Both the position numbers and the translations under genes were made by a program. Below, in pieces: positions 1 to 8,619 of a stretch of DNA of 64,000 nucleotides. Origin of the DNA: Halobacillus locisalis (GTDB lineage: Bacteria; Bacillota; Bacilli; Bacillales; Halobacillaceae); contig NZ_JACEFG010000001.1 of NCBI RefSeq assembly GCF_013694105.1, positions 372,001 to 436,000 of the forward strand, read 5' to 3'. Within the stretch, counting starts at the first letter, position 1, and every line of letters starts with the position of its first letter. The notes under the pieces are model-generated. The model saw only the letters and a list, made by a program, of their open reading frames with translations. It was not told the DNA's origin and ran no database searches.

Positions 1-105
1 CTTAAAAATATGACAGCACTAGAAATTAACGAAATCAATGTCCATATTGTCGGTATTCAAATGGAAATGAAAGAAGAAGAAAATGAGTTTGAACAAGAGA
101 TGTAA
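1..105 (+). CDS. Asp23/Gls24 family protein, C-terminal end (YqhY-like)
   Basis: Only the last 34 codons are in the window, open from base 1 to a TAA. The segment LEINEINVHIVGIQ followed by a run of Glu and Lys resembles the end of the Asp23/Gls24 alkaline-shock domain, where a conserved beta strand is followed by an acidic tail. A gene of this family (yqhY) normally lies just before nusB in Bacillus, which supports the call; the remainder is outside the window, so the identification rests mostly on position. A strong terminator follows directly. Confidence 0.65.
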   Translation, partial: LKNMTALEINEINVHIVGIQMEMKEEENEFEQEM

Positions 106-114
106 AAGCTGATT

Positions 115-151
115 AGTCAGAGTAGGGGGGGTCCCTACTCTGACTCTTTTT
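115..151 (+). terminator. Intrinsic terminator after the Asp23 family gene
   Basis: A perfect 13-bp stem (115-127 with 133-145) with a five-base loop is followed by a T-rich run. It separates the Asp23 gene from the nusB operon. Confidence 0.9.
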
Positions 152-231
152 GTTTGCCTGTTTATCAACCGTTCCAATGGAAAATGAACTTTGTTAAATG
201 GAATGAAAATGCGGAATTGTGTGACAATCCT

Positions 232-260
232 TTGTTGAATAGCTTTTATTCCGCTAAAAT
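232..260 (+). promoter_or_regulatory. Sigma-A promoter of the nusB operon
   Basis: TTGTTG (232-237) and TAAAAT (255-260) are separated by 17 bp, lying 40 bp before the nusB start and after the preceding terminator. This is an inference from consensus and position. Confidence 0.6.
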
Positions 261-299
261 GTTATTATTCTAACGGATATTACTTAAAGGAGAATGATC

Positions 300-677
300 A
301 TGAAACGACGTACAGCCAGAGAAAAAGCGTTCCAAGCGCTTTTCCAAATGAACAATAGTGAAATGGATACGGATGAGGCGATTGAACATGTCGTTGAAGA
401 TCCGACGGTCGACAGTTTTTTATATGAATTAGTGCATGGTGTCATCGATCATCGTAAAGAGTTGGACGAGTGGATTGCGAGCCACCTTGATACTTGGTCG
501 TTTGATCGCATACCAAAAGTAGAAAAGACGGCTCTACGAATGGCCGCTTTCGAAATGAAGCATAACGAGGAAGTGCCGAATCAAGTAGCAATCAATGAAG
601 CCGTTGAGTTAGCGAAGATTTTTGGAGAAGAAGACTCTGGAAAATTCGTCAACGGTGTACTTTCAAAAATGTTGTAA
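300..677 (+). CDS. nusB: Transcription antitermination factor NusB
   Basis: The product is 126 aa, the usual length of NusB, an all-alpha RNA-binding protein that with NusE (S10) binds boxA in rRNA leader transcripts to support antitermination. It opens with KRRTAREKAFQALFQ, the typical N-terminal helix, and ends with the conserved FVNGVLSKML. The start at 300 is preferred over an in-frame ATG at 294 because AAAGGAG (286-292) lies seven bases before 300. First gene of the folD-xseAB-ispA run; folD starts 22 bp after its stop. Confidence 0.95.
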   Translation: MKRRTAREKAFQALFQMNNSEMDTDEAIEHVVEDPTVDSFLYELVHGVIDHRKELDEWIASHLDTWSFDRIPKVEKTALRMAAFEMKHNEEVPNQVAINEAVELAKIFGEEDSGKFVNGVLSKML

Positions 678-699
678 TCAAATTAGAGGGGGAGATCGA

Positions 700-1554
700 A
701 TGTCTGCGGAAGTCATTTATGGAAACGTGCTAGCCGAAGAACTACGTGAAGAGATGAAACAAGAAGTGGGGGAATTGAGTAAGCAAAACATACACCCGAA
801 ACTTGTAGTTGTCATAATTGGTGAGGACCCAGCATCGATGTCCTATGTAAAAGGGAAGCAGAAAGCATCTGAAAAAGTGGGTGTCGCATCTGACTTGATC
901 GAGATGCCTGAAAGCACTTCACAACAAGAACTTCTCGACTTGATTGAAAAGCTCAACCTGGACGATACCGTTCACGGAATTCTCGTTCAGCTTCCTGTTC
1001 CAGATCACATCGATGATCAACTTGTTATTGAAGCCATCGACCCAAAGAAAGATGTGGATGGTTTTCATCCTAGCAACGTTGGAAAAATGATGACGGGACA
1101 AGACACTTTTTACCCATGCACTCCTTATGGCATCTTGGTGATGTTGAAGCGTGCTGAGATTGAACTTGAAGGGGCGAACGTCGTCATCGTAGGGAGAAGT
1201 AATTTAGTCGGTAAACCAGTAGGGCAGCTTCTTTTGAATGAACATGCCACTGTCACCCATTGTCACTCCAGAACGAAAGATCTTCGTGCCCACACTAAAC
1301 AAGCAGATATCTTAATCGTCGCTGCTGGCCGCGCGGACTTGATTTCTGGCGAGGATATAAAAGATGGAGCTGTAGTGATTGATGTAGGTGTGAACCGAGT
1401 GGATGGGAAATTGACAGGAGATGTTGAATTCGAATCGGCTAAAGAGCGCGCTTCTTATATCACACCAGTTCCTAAGGGTGTCGGACCTATGACGATCACG
1501 ATGCTTTTGCATAATACGATTAAAGCAGCTAAACAAATTCACAAGGCTCAATAA
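700..1554 (+). CDS. folD: Bifunctional methylenetetrahydrofolate dehydrogenase/cyclohydrolase FolD
   Basis: A 284-aa cytosolic enzyme that interconverts 5,10-methylene-THF and 10-formyl-THF with NADP. The catalytic Tyr/Lys pair sits in SYVKGKQKASEKVG (Tyr49, Lys53), the substrate loop LVQLPVP is at about 96-101, the dinucleotide-binding segment VVIVGRSNLVGKP at 161-173, and the C-terminal PKGVGPMT is intact. GAGGGGGAG precedes the ATG at 700; an open frame extends upstream into nusB but is not needed. Same operon as nusB and xseA. Confidence 0.97.
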   Translation: MSAEVIYGNVLAEELREEMKQEVGELSKQNIHPKLVVVIIGEDPASMSYVKGKQKASEKVGVASDLIEMPESTSQQELLDLIEKLNLDDTVHGILVQLPVPDHIDDQLVIEAIDPKKDVDGFHPSNVGKMMTGQDTFYPCTPYGILVMLKRAEIELEGANVVIVGRSNLVGKPVGQLLLNEHATVTHCHSRTKDLRAHTKQADILIVAAGRADLISGEDIKDGAVVIDVGVNRVDGKLTGDVEFESAKERASYITPVPKGVGPMTITMLLHNTIKAAKQIHKAQ

Positions 1555-1566
1555 GGAGATTTTTGT

Positions 1567-2916
1567 GTGAACGATCAATATCTGACAGTTACTGCACTTA
1601 CCAAATATATCAAAAGAAAATTATCCGGTGATCCCCATCTGAAGACGGTATGGCTCAGAGGGGAAATTTCCAATTTCAAACATCATAGTCGCGGTCATAT
1701 GTATCTGTCTTTGAAAGATGAAAAAGCGAGGATATCCGCGGTCATGTTTGCCGGTCAAAACAGAAGCTTGAAGTTTGCCCCTGAGAACGGAATGAATGTC
1801 CTCGTAAAAGGTGAAATCAACGTGTACGAACCGATGGGGCAATATCAGCTGTACATTAAAGAGATGCAGCCGGACGGGATCGGCGCACTATATATGGCCT
1901 TTGAGCAACTGAAAGAAAAGTTGGAAAAAGAAGGACTATTCGCTGTAGAGCGGAAACAGGATATTCCTACATATCCGAAACACATCGGAGTGGTGACGTC
2001 GCCAACGGGAGCAGCTGTACGAGACATTTTGACGACGATCGAAAGAAGGTACCCAATTGTACCAGTCACCATTTTACCCGTAATGGTACAGGGAGAGCGC
2101 ACCGCATCCTCTGTCTCAAAAGCGATTGAATACGCGAATCAACACTTAGATTGTGATGTGCTAATTGTTGGGCGCGGAGGTGGATCTATTGAAGATTTGT
2201 GGGGATTCAATGAAGAGCTTGTTGCTCGTACGATCGCTTCATCTGACATCCCCATCATTTCTGCTGTAGGTCACGAAACTGATACGACGATTAGTGATTT
2301 TGTTGCGGATGTCAGAGCAGCTACACCGACTGGAGCGGCAGAACTGGCTGTCCCTTCTATTGTCGAGTTGAAAGAACAAGCAAGAGCGCTAAAGCAGCGC
2401 TTATCACGTGTAGTTGAAACACAGAAGTCAGATAGCGAGCAACGGTTGATCCGCCTTCAAAAATCGTATGCGTTTAAATACCCTGAGCAACTGATGAAGC
2501 AGAAAGAACAGGACTTGGATCGATTAATGGAGCAACTCTCTAGACAAATGCGCCGTGTTCACACCCATACGCAAGAGCGCTGGACGAATATGAGGAATCG
2601 TTTGAAACAACAAGGACCTGAGAAGAAGATGAAAGAGCAGGAGGAAAAGCTCCAAGCACAAACGCGGCAACTGAATGCGCGCTTCCAAGAGGTTGTGGCT
2701 AAGAAACAAGAGCGATTCCGATCCAATTTAGATAAGCTTTCTCTACTCAACCCTCTAGAAATTATGAAGCGAGGGTACTCGATCCCTTTCACGCAAAATG
2801 GGAAAGTAGTCCGGCGAGTGAAGGATGTAACAGAAGGCGATGACCTTGCATTGAAATTAGAAGACGGTTCATTAGATGTTAAAGTCCTGGAAGTGAAGGA
2901 GGAAGATCATGCCTGA
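1567..2916 (+). CDS. xseA: Exodeoxyribonuclease VII large subunit
   Basis: 449 aa, normal family length. XseA with several XseB copies forms an exonuclease that degrades single-stranded DNA from either end. The N-terminal OB-fold (about 1-100, starting [14 protein letters not shown]) binds DNA; the catalytic core includes [29 protein letters not shown] and [10 protein letters not shown], all conserved. A long coiled coil occupies about 265-390. Translation begins at GTG 1567 behind AAGGAG, which overlaps the folD stop. Its 3' end overlaps xseB by 8 bp, indicating translational coupling of the two subunits. Confidence 0.97.
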   Translation: MNDQYLTVTALTKYIKRKLSGDPHLKTVWLRGEISNFKHHSRGHMYLSLKDEKARISAVMFAGQNRSLKFAPENGMNVLVKGEINVYEPMGQYQLYIKEMQPDGIGALYMAFEQLKEKLEKEGLFAVERKQDIPTYPKHIGVVTSPTGAAVRDILTTIERRYPIVPVTILPVMVQGERTASSVSKAIEYANQHLDCDVLIVGRGGGSIEDLWGFNEELVARTIASSDIPIISAVGHETDTTISDFVADVRAATPTGAAELAVPSIVELKEQARALKQRLSRVVETQKSDSEQRLIRLQKSYAFKYPEQLMKQKEQDLDRLMEQLSRQMRRVHTHTQERWTNMRNRLKQQGPEKKMKEQEEKLQAQTRQLNARFQEVVAKKQERFRSNLDKLSLLNPLEIMKRGYSIPFTQNGKVVRRVKDVTEGDDLALKLEDGSLDVKVLEVKEEDHA

Positions 2917-3145
2917 GAAAAATGAAGAACTGAGCTTTGAAGAAGCCATGAAGCAGTTAGAAGAATTAGTTGAAAAACTGGAAGCAGGAGATGTACCTTT
3001 GGAAAAAGCGATTCAATATTACCAAGAAGGTATGAAACTCTCAAAGGTTTGCAATGAGAAACTTGGACATGTTGAAAAACAGATGCAACAAATTTTGAAC
3101 GAACATGGTGAATTAGAACCTTTTTCGATTCAGGAGGACGAGTAG
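2909..3145 (+). CDS. xseB: Exodeoxyribonuclease VII small subunit
   Basis: 78 aa helical protein with the conserved [17 protein letters not shown] start and [15 protein letters not shown] centre. It decorates the coiled coil of XseA in the exonuclease VII holoenzyme. The start codon overlaps xseA by 8 bp and its own stop is two bases before the ispA start, so the order xseA-xseB-ispA is tightly packed as in Bacillus. Confidence 0.97.
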   Translation: MPEKNEELSFEEAMKQLEELVEKLEAGDVPLEKAIQYYQEGMKLSKVCNEKLGHVEKQMQQILNEHGELEPFSIQEDE

Positions 3146-3147
3146 CT

Positions 3148-4026
3148 GTGCAGCTTCAATCGTATCTAGAAGGTAAGAGAGAACTGATTAATGAGCAGCT
3201 CGAAACCTACGTTCGAGACTACTCTCAACCTGGAAGGCTTCAAGACGCCATGCTGTATTCCATCAAAGCAGGCGGTAAAAGACTACGCCCCATTCTTTTA
3301 ATGGCAACGGCCGACGCTTTTGGTGCAAAGCCGGAAAAAACGATGGCTGTTGCGGCTGCTTTAGAGATGATTCATACGTATTCGCTCATACACGATGACC
3401 TCCCGGCTATGGATAACGATGACTTGAGAAGAGGAAAGCCTACGAGTCATAAGCAGTTCGATGAAGCGACGGCGATTTTAGCAGGAGATGCTCTTCTCAC
3501 CTTGAGCTCGCAAATCATCACGGAGGATCCTACCCTGACTGATGCAGAACGTGTATTTCTCGTCCGTGAACTCTCGAAAGCAAGTGGAGCAAGGGGGATG
3601 GTGGAAGGGCAGATGCAAGATATGCTCAGTGAAGACAAAGCCATCACCCTTGAGCAGTTAGAGTGGATTCATACAAATAAGACAGGGCAGCTATTGAAGT
3701 TCGCTATTGTAGCTGGTGCTTACATAGGGGAAGGCTCCCCTGAACAATTGGCGGATATGACCAAGATGGGGGAAGCGCTTGGACTTATTTTTCAGATACA
3801 GGATGATATTTTAGACGTTACGGGCGATGCCGATAAGTTGGGTAAGCCGGTGGGAAGTGACGAAGGCAATCATAAGAGTACGTACCCTCAACTGCTTGGA
3901 TTAGAAGGTGCCAAAAAACAAAAAGATCATTACGTTGAACTGGCCCAACGTACGCTTTTGAAAGTGAATATAAGTGAATCCGTCCTTTCGGAACTCATCT
4001 TCCATTTGAGCAAACGTGATCATTAA
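3148..4026 (+). CDS. ispA: Geranyl/farnesyl diphosphate synthase
   Basis: 292 aa polyprenyl synthetase that condenses IPP with DMAPP/GPP to give farnesyl diphosphate, precursor of undecaprenyl phosphate, quinones and carotenoids. The first Asp-rich motif DDLPAMD is at 83-89, the second DDILD at 219-223, and the GGKRLRP diphosphate-binding segment at 42-48. A short-loop motif of the bacterial FPP synthase type is present. Starts at GTG 3148 with AGGAGG ten bases upstream, inside the end of xseB. It is followed by the OLE RNA and, further on, dxs of the same pathway. Confidence 0.95.
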   Translation: MQLQSYLEGKRELINEQLETYVRDYSQPGRLQDAMLYSIKAGGKRLRPILLMATADAFGAKPEKTMAVAAALEMIHTYSLIHDDLPAMDNDDLRRGKPTSHKQFDEATAILAGDALLTLSSQIITEDPTLTDAERVFLVRELSKASGARGMVEGQMQDMLSEDKAITLEQLEWIHTNKTGQLLKFAIVAGAYIGEGSPEQLADMTKMGEALGLIFQIQDDILDVTGDADKLGKPVGSDEGNHKSTYPQLLGLEGAKKQKDHYVELAQRTLLKVNISESVLSELIFHLSKRDH

Positions 4027-4037
4027 AATGGTTTTGA

Positions 4038-4066
4038 TTGAGAGACGGTTCTTATTGTGATATATT
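4038..4066 (+). promoter_or_regulatory. Promoter of the OLE RNA
   Basis: TTGAGA (4038-4043) and TATATT (4061-4066) with a 17-bp spacer lie immediately after the ispA stop. Transcription would start near 4073, just at the 5' edge of the structured RNA. This suggests OLE can be made independently of the ispA operon. The assignment is by consensus only. Confidence 0.6.
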
Positions 4067-4072
4067 AGAATT

Positions 4073-4665
4073 AGAAAAGGAATGGTGCAGTATTCTAGTC
4101 GGCCCTCCGTACCTGAAGGCGGGCCTAAAAATCCGCCAAAGGGCACATCGATGAAGTTCCTTGTGTTGGCTTGAGGCGCCCAGCCTTGGGTCGATGCTGG
4201 GAGTTAAGGTCGCAGGGCGATCCACAAAGGCATGTGGGCGTTGACCCTGCTTCCGCGGAGGCCCATTCTTGTAAGGATGTCTGAGCCAGAGATCCTTATG
4301 AAATGGGGTATGAACCTGCAGCATATGGAGTAATATCTATATGCGCAGCGTAGCCTGCCTTGAGTGGTTTTGAGGGGATTATAGTCATGTGAGCGTCAAG
4401 AGACTTTGGATGGCCACTGAAGTTCTGACGTGTTAACTATATGAAATCTGAACTGCAAAAGAGGCTAAGGAACGGCTAAAGGCTGTCGGGGAAATCCCCT
4501 AGACTGTTCACGTTCAGGACATGATTCAGGAATTATAGTGCGGACTAAGTGGTAATCTAGTCCAGTATTCGGAAACGATGCTGAGTCGAGTTTAATGGGG
4601 AACCGCCAGAGTGGTGACACTCGGTACTTGATTGGGAAAACCTACTAGACCTAAGCCGCAATTTT
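4073..4665 (+). ncRNA. ole: OLE RNA (ornate large extremophilic RNA)
   Basis: About 590 bases without a protein gene, lying between ispA and the gene for an OapA-type membrane protein, exactly the published location of OLE RNA in Bacillus halodurans and relatives. The sequence is rich in nested helices: GGCCC 4101-4105 with GGGCC 4121-4125; GCAGGG 4212-4217 with CCCTGC 4245-4250 enclosing CCAC/GTGG; AAGGAT 4273-4278 with ATCCTT 4292-4297; GGACTA 4542-4547 with TAGTCC 4558-4563; and GAGTG 4609-4613 with CACTC 4618-4622 closed by a GTGA tetraloop. OLE is known to form a membrane-associated ribonucleoprotein with OapA and to be needed for tolerance of cold, alcohols and Mg2+ stress. GC content is visibly higher than in the flanking spacers. 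Ends are approximate; no terminator is evident before oapA, so co-transcription or processing is likely. Confidence 0.9.
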
Positions 4666-4673
4666 TACCTGTT

Positions 4674-4702
4674 TTGTGACCATTCCTTTCGTTACATAAA
4701 AA
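4674..4702 (+). promoter_or_regulatory. Possible weak promoter for oapA
   Basis: TTGTGA (4674-4679) and TAAAAA (4697-4702), 17 bp apart, lie between the 3' edge of OLE and oapA. The -10 is poor, so this is a candidate only; the alternative is read-through from the OLE promoter. Confidence 0.3.
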
Positions 4703-4730
4703 TGATTAACAGAAGATATAGAGGTTTAAA

Positions 4731-5330
4731 ATGGATAATAAATTAAAAAAATCAGTTCAATTTAGTATAAGCATTGCCGTTATCACATTTGTGTTAGCGG
4801 CTATTTTTTCAGTTATATCATCCTCCGTCTTAAGTGGCGTCATCTGGATTATCGGACTGATTATCGTTTTCATTATTGTTTTTACAGGCGTGTTTTTCGA
4901 CATGTTGGGAATTGCCGCAACAGCAGCTGAAGAGAAACCCTTTCACGCGATGGCGTCCGAAAAAGTGTCAGGTGCAAAAGAGGCGATTGTCATCGTTCGA
5001 AACGCAGACCGATTCGCTAGTTTTTGTAATGATGTGATAGGGGATATATCTGGTATAGTAAGTGGTACAGCCTCTGCCATTGTCGTACTTCAATTAACGA
5101 ACGTAATCGGATATAATGAAGGTTCGACCGTTCAAATAACCATATCTGTTTTATTGACGAGTGTTGTAGCCGCGCTAACTGTCGGAGGGAAAGCCTTAGG
5201 TAAATTCTTTGCGATTCATTCATCGACAAAAATTATCTTCTTCGCTGCCCGGGTCATTTCGTGGATTGAAAATAGGCTGAAGATCAACATCCTGCCGAAA
5301 CCAACATCCTCCAATAAAAAATCAAGATAA
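4731..5330 (+). CDS. oapA: OLE-associated membrane protein OapA
   Basis: 199 aa with four predicted membrane segments (about 9-33, 36-60, 106-128 and 132-155) and a basic C-terminal tail. The family binds OLE RNA and anchors it at the membrane. The sequence DVIGD at 101-105 is the DxxxD motif; I recall that changing the equivalent acidic residues in Bacillus halodurans gives a dominant-negative OapA. Position directly after OLE RNA and before dxs matches the known locus. GAGG about seven bases before the ATG serves as ribosome site. No Mg-transporter or ATPase motif is seen. Identity is strong from context and topology; its biochemical activity is unknown. Confidence 0.88.
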   Translation: MDNKLKKSVQFSISIAVITFVLAAIFSVISSSVLSGVIWIIGLIIVFIIVFTGVFFDMLGIAATAAEEKPFHAMASEKVSGAKEAIVIVRNADRFASFCNDVIGDISGIVSGTASAIVVLQLTNVIGYNEGSTVQITISVLLTSVVAALTVGGKALGKFFAIHSSTKIIFFAARVISWIENRLKINILPKPTSSNKKSR

Positions 5331-5348
5331 TTACAAGGGGGTCCTTTA

Positions 5349-7241
5349 ATGGATCTGAGTAAAATTCAAGACCCTTCAATTCTGAAGGACATGACAACCA
5401 ACCAATTAGAAGAATTAGCAGGAGAGGTCCGCCAGTTCCTTATTGAGAACCTTGCTACAACAGGAGGACATTTAGGAGCGAACTTAGGCGTTGTCGAACT
5501 GACATTAGCCCTCCACAAAGTGTACAAGAGTCCTGAGGATCGTTTTTTATGGGACGTCGGGCATCAATCGTATATTCACAAGATTCTAACTGGACGAGGC
5601 GACCAATTTGAATCCCTCCGCCAATATAAAGGGTTATGTGGATTCCCGAAACGCAATGAAAGCGAACATGATATTTGGGAAACGGGCCACAGTTCTACAT
5701 CACTATCCGGAGCAATGGGAATGGCTATTGCCAGAGACCTGAAAAAAGAGAACCACTCAATTTTACCTATCATTGGTGATGGGGCACTGACAGGCGGAAT
5801 GGCCTTGGAGGCCCTTAACCATATCGGACATGAGAAAAAGAATGTAACCGTTATCCTGAATGACAATGAAATGTCTATTGCCAAAAACGTAGGGGCCTTG
5901 CACGGAGCACTTGGACGTATGAGAAGCGCCGGTAAATATAATCGTGCCAAAGAAGATTTGGAATGGCTACTTAAGAAAATCCCCGCTGTCGGAGGCAAGT
6001 TGGCTCAGGCTGCTGAACGGTTGAAAGATAGCATGAAGTACTTCGTCGTACCCGGCATGTTCTTTGAGGAGCTTGGCTTTACGTATTACGGCCCAGTAGA
6101 CGGCCATGATTTCCATGATTTAATGGAGAATCTTAACTATGCCAAGAAAACAAATGGACCCGTAATCGTACACGTTATGACGCAAAAAGGTAAAGGATAC
6201 CACCCGGCTGAAACCGATGTGAAAGATAAGTGGCATGGAGTAGGACCTTATAAAATCGAATCAGGCGAAAAAATCAAACCGGTCAACGCTCCTCCTGCTT
6301 GGAGCCAAGTGGTTAGCGATGCACTGGCCAAAGAGGCAAGAACGGACGACCGAATTGTAGCTGTTACACCAGCCATGATTCTTGGCTCAAAGCTTGATAA
6401 GTTCGGGGAGGAATTTCCGGATCGACTATATGATGTGGGGATAGCTGAACAACATGCGACAACCATGTCTGCTGGCTTAGCTACACAAGGTATGAAACCA
6501 TTCTTGGCGATCTACTCTACATTTCTACAGAGAGGCTATGATCAGGTCATCCATGATGTTGCGAGACAAAACCTAAATGTGATTTTCGGTATCGATCGCT
6601 CGGGGCTTGTAGGTGCAGATGGAGAGACTCACCAAGGTGTCTTCGATGTTGCCTTTATGAGATCTGTCCCGAATATGGTCATCACGATGCCTAAAGATGA
6701 GAATGAAGCGCAACACTTAGTCCACACAGCAGTCCAATATAATGATGGACCAATCGCTATTCGATATCCCCGTGGGAATGCCAAAGGTGTCGAGACGGAT
6801 GCAGAAGCACGTACAATCCCGATCGGTAGTTGGGAAGTGTTAAAAGAGGGTACGGATGCCGTCATTTTAACCTTTGGAACGACCATTGATATGGCTATTG
6901 AAGCGAGCGAGCGTCTAGAGAAAGATGGACGTTCTGTACGCGTTGTTAACGCACGATTTATCAAGCCTCTCGACGATGCAATGCTTCATGACATTATGAA
7001 AAAAGATTTGCCGATCCTGACTGTTGAAGAAGCTGTGCTTCAAGGTGGCTTTGGATCGAGTGTGTTAGAGTTTGCGGAAGAACATGACTACACTTCCCAA
7101 TCCGTGAAGAGAATGGGAGTACCAGATCGATTCATTGAGCATGGTAGTGTCAGCAAACTATGGGAAGAAATTGGTTTAACGACAGAGAACATCGTTTCAC
7201 ATATGAAAAAGTTGCTACCGAATAAACAGCAAAGGGCTTAA
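5349..7241 (+). CDS. dxs: 1-deoxy-D-xylulose-5-phosphate synthase
   Basis: 630 aa ThDP enzyme that joins pyruvate and glyceraldehyde 3-phosphate in the first step of the MEP isoprenoid pathway. Near the N terminus are [16 protein letters not shown] and [16 protein letters not shown]; the ThDP/Mg site is [18 protein letters not shown] with NDNEMSI; the catalytic Glu is in DVGIAEQHA (Glu367); the transketolase C-terminal domain is complete. AAGGGG precedes the ATG. It lies 18 bp after oapA and 3 bp before tlyA, so oapA, dxs and tlyA probably share a transcript. Confidence 0.97.
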   Translation: MDLSKIQDPSILKDMTTNQLEELAGEVRQFLIENLATTGGHLGANLGVVELTLALHKVYKSPEDRFLWDVGHQSYIHKILTGRGDQFESLRQYKGLCGFPKRNESEHDIWETGHSSTSLSGAMGMAIARDLKKENHSILPIIGDGALTGGMALEALNHIGHEKKNVTVILNDNEMSIAKNVGALHGALGRMRSAGKYNRAKEDLEWLLKKIPAVGGKLAQAAERLKDSMKYFVVPGMFFEELGFTYYGPVDGHDFHDLMENLNYAKKTNGPVIVHVMTQKGKGYHPAETDVKDKWHGVGPYKIESGEKIKPVNAPPAWSQVVSDALAKEARTDDRIVAVTPAMILGSKLDKFGEEFPDRLYDVGIAEQHATTMSAGLATQGMKPFLAIYSTFLQRGYDQVIHDVARQNLNVIFGIDRSGLVGADGETHQGVFDVAFMRSVPNMVITMPKDENEAQHLVHTAVQYNDGPIAIRYPRGNAKGVETDAEARTIPIGSWEVLKEGTDAVILTFGTTIDMAIEASERLEKDGRSVRVVNARFIKPLDDAMLHDIMKKDLPILTVEEAVLQGGFGSSVLEFAEEHDYTSQSVKRMGVPDRFIEHGSVSKLWEEIGLTTENIVSHMKKLLPNKQQRA

Positions 7242-7244
7242 CTC

Positions 7245-8072
7245 ATGGGACAAAAAGTACGTTTAGATGTTTTGTTAGTAGAAAAAGGTTATTTTGAAAC
7301 AAGAGAAAAAGCAAAAAGGACAATCATGGCAGGCCTTGTTTTCTCAGAGCAGTCTAGGTTAGATAAACCGGGCTTAAAAGTAGACGAAGACATCCCTCTT
7401 ACCGTCAAAGGAAAAGCTGTTCCATATGTGAGTCGTGGCGGCTTGAAGTTGGAGAAAGCTTTGAAGGTGTTTGATCTGAATGTGAAAGACAAAATCATGA
7501 TCGACATCGGCTCCTCTACAGGTGGGTTTACAGATTGTGCCTTACAAAATGGGGCAAAATTAAGCTATGCTATTGATGTGGGCTATAACCAATTGGATTG
7601 GAAATTACGGAATCATCCTCAAGTCGTGGTTATGGAACGGACGAACTTCCGGTACGTTACAAGCGATGACTTGACAGAAGGGGCACCTGCTTTCGCATCT
7701 ATTGATGTGTCCTTCATTTCTCTACGGTTGATTCTTCCTGTACTAGCTGGATTACTAACCGTTGGCGGAGACGTGGCAGCATTGATTAAGCCTCAATTCG
7801 AAGCGGGACGTGAACAAGTAGGGAAAAAAGGAATCATCAAAGATTCTAAAATCCATAAACAAGTTTGCGAAGACATCCTAGCATTCGCTGTTCAGCATGG
7901 CTATTCTGTCGAGAATTTAACATTCTCACCGATTACCGGTGGAGATGGGAATATCGAGTTCCTCGTCCATTTGCGTCAAACTGGCGAAAAAGAGGGGAAA
8001 ATAGCAGAAACTGTCGATGTGGAAGCGGTTATTGAAGAAGCGCATGTCGCGCACAAGAGAAAGGAACAATAA
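7245..8072 (+). CDS. TlyA family rRNA (cytidine-2'-O)-methyltransferase
   Basis: 275 aa with an N-terminal S4 RNA-binding domain (about 3-63, beginning VRLDVLLVEKGYFETREKAKR) and an FtsJ-type Rossmann methyltransferase domain whose SAM site is MIDIGSSTGGFTDCAL. The conserved ASIDVSFISLR and LIKPQFEAGR segments follow. Family members (TlyA, YqxC) methylate rRNA riboses; a hemolysin role is an old and doubtful label. AAAGGG overlaps the dxs stop, indicating coupling; argR follows in the order seen in Bacillus. Confidence 0.9.
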   Translation: MGQKVRLDVLLVEKGYFETREKAKRTIMAGLVFSEQSRLDKPGLKVDEDIPLTVKGKAVPYVSRGGLKLEKALKVFDLNVKDKIMIDIGSSTGGFTDCALQNGAKLSYAIDVGYNQLDWKLRNHPQVVVMERTNFRYVTSDDLTEGAPAFASIDVSFISLRLILPVLAGLLTVGGDVAALIKPQFEAGREQVGKKGIIKDSKIHKQVCEDILAFAVQHGYSVENLTFSPITGGDGNIEFLVHLRQTGEKEGKIAETVDVEAVIEEAHVAHKRKEQ

Positions 8073-8152
8073 CTCTTTCTTCATGATGCTCATAAGGCAC
8101 AACAATGCTGAAAACACAGGTTTTTTGGTTAGGTTTGAAATGGAGGAAGGTC

Positions 8153-8602
8153 ATGAATAAGGGACAACGCCATATAAAAATAAGAGAACTCATTACGAAT
8201 GACGATATTGAAACACAAGATGAATTAGTTGATCGTCTCAAAGGAATGGGATACAACGTCACACAGGCCACAGTTTCAAGAGATATTAAAGAGCTTCATC
8301 TAGTGAAGGTGCCCATGATGGACGGGCGATATAAATATAGCTTGCCTGCAGATCAACGCTTCAATCCTTTCGAGAAGTTGAAGCGTCTAATGATGGATGC
8401 ATTCGTCAGCATCGATCGGGCAGGGCATTTTATCATTTTAAAAACTCTTCCTGGAAATGCCAATGCTGTCGGTGCTTTAGTGGACAACTTGGATTGGGAT
8501 GAAATCATGGGTACCATTTGTGGTGATGATACATGTCTAATCATATGCCGAAGCGAAGAGCAGACAGAAACCATAAGTGATCAACTGTTAAATATGCTAT
8601 AA
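8153..8602 (+). CDS. argR: Arginine repressor ArgR/AhrC
   Basis: 149 aa, the family length. The N-terminal winged helix carries [17 protein letters not shown], the DNA-recognition segment; the C-terminal part contains [21 protein letters not shown] and GDDTCLIIC, the hexamerisation and arginine-binding region. It represses arginine synthesis and activates catabolism when arginine is bound. The start at 8153 is chosen because GGAGG lies six bases upstream and the product then matches homologues ([14 protein letters not shown]); an upstream in-frame ATG at 8105 lacks a site. Next to recN as in Bacillus. Confidence 0.96.
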   Translation: MNKGQRHIKIRELITNDDIETQDELVDRLKGMGYNVTQATVSRDIKELHLVKVPMMDGRYKYSLPADQRFNPFEKLKRLMMDAFVSIDRAGHFIILKTLPGNANAVGALVDNLDWDEIMGTICGDDTCLIICRSEEQTETISDQLLNML

Positions 8603-8619
8603 CTGAGGTGGATCGTTTC

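Noticed and set aside
4052..4324. Minus-strand open frames across the OLE region
   Set aside because: They lack ribosome sites and family resemblance, and lie in a region whose helices and position fit OLE RNA.
4073..4665. Group II intron or ribozyme-type mobile RNA
   Set aside because: No reverse transcriptase frame or intron boundary motif; the ispA-oapA-dxs context and size fit OLE instead.
5576..5998. 140-codon frame antisense to dxs
   Set aside because: Shadow of a well conserved gene; no start signals or recognisable domain.
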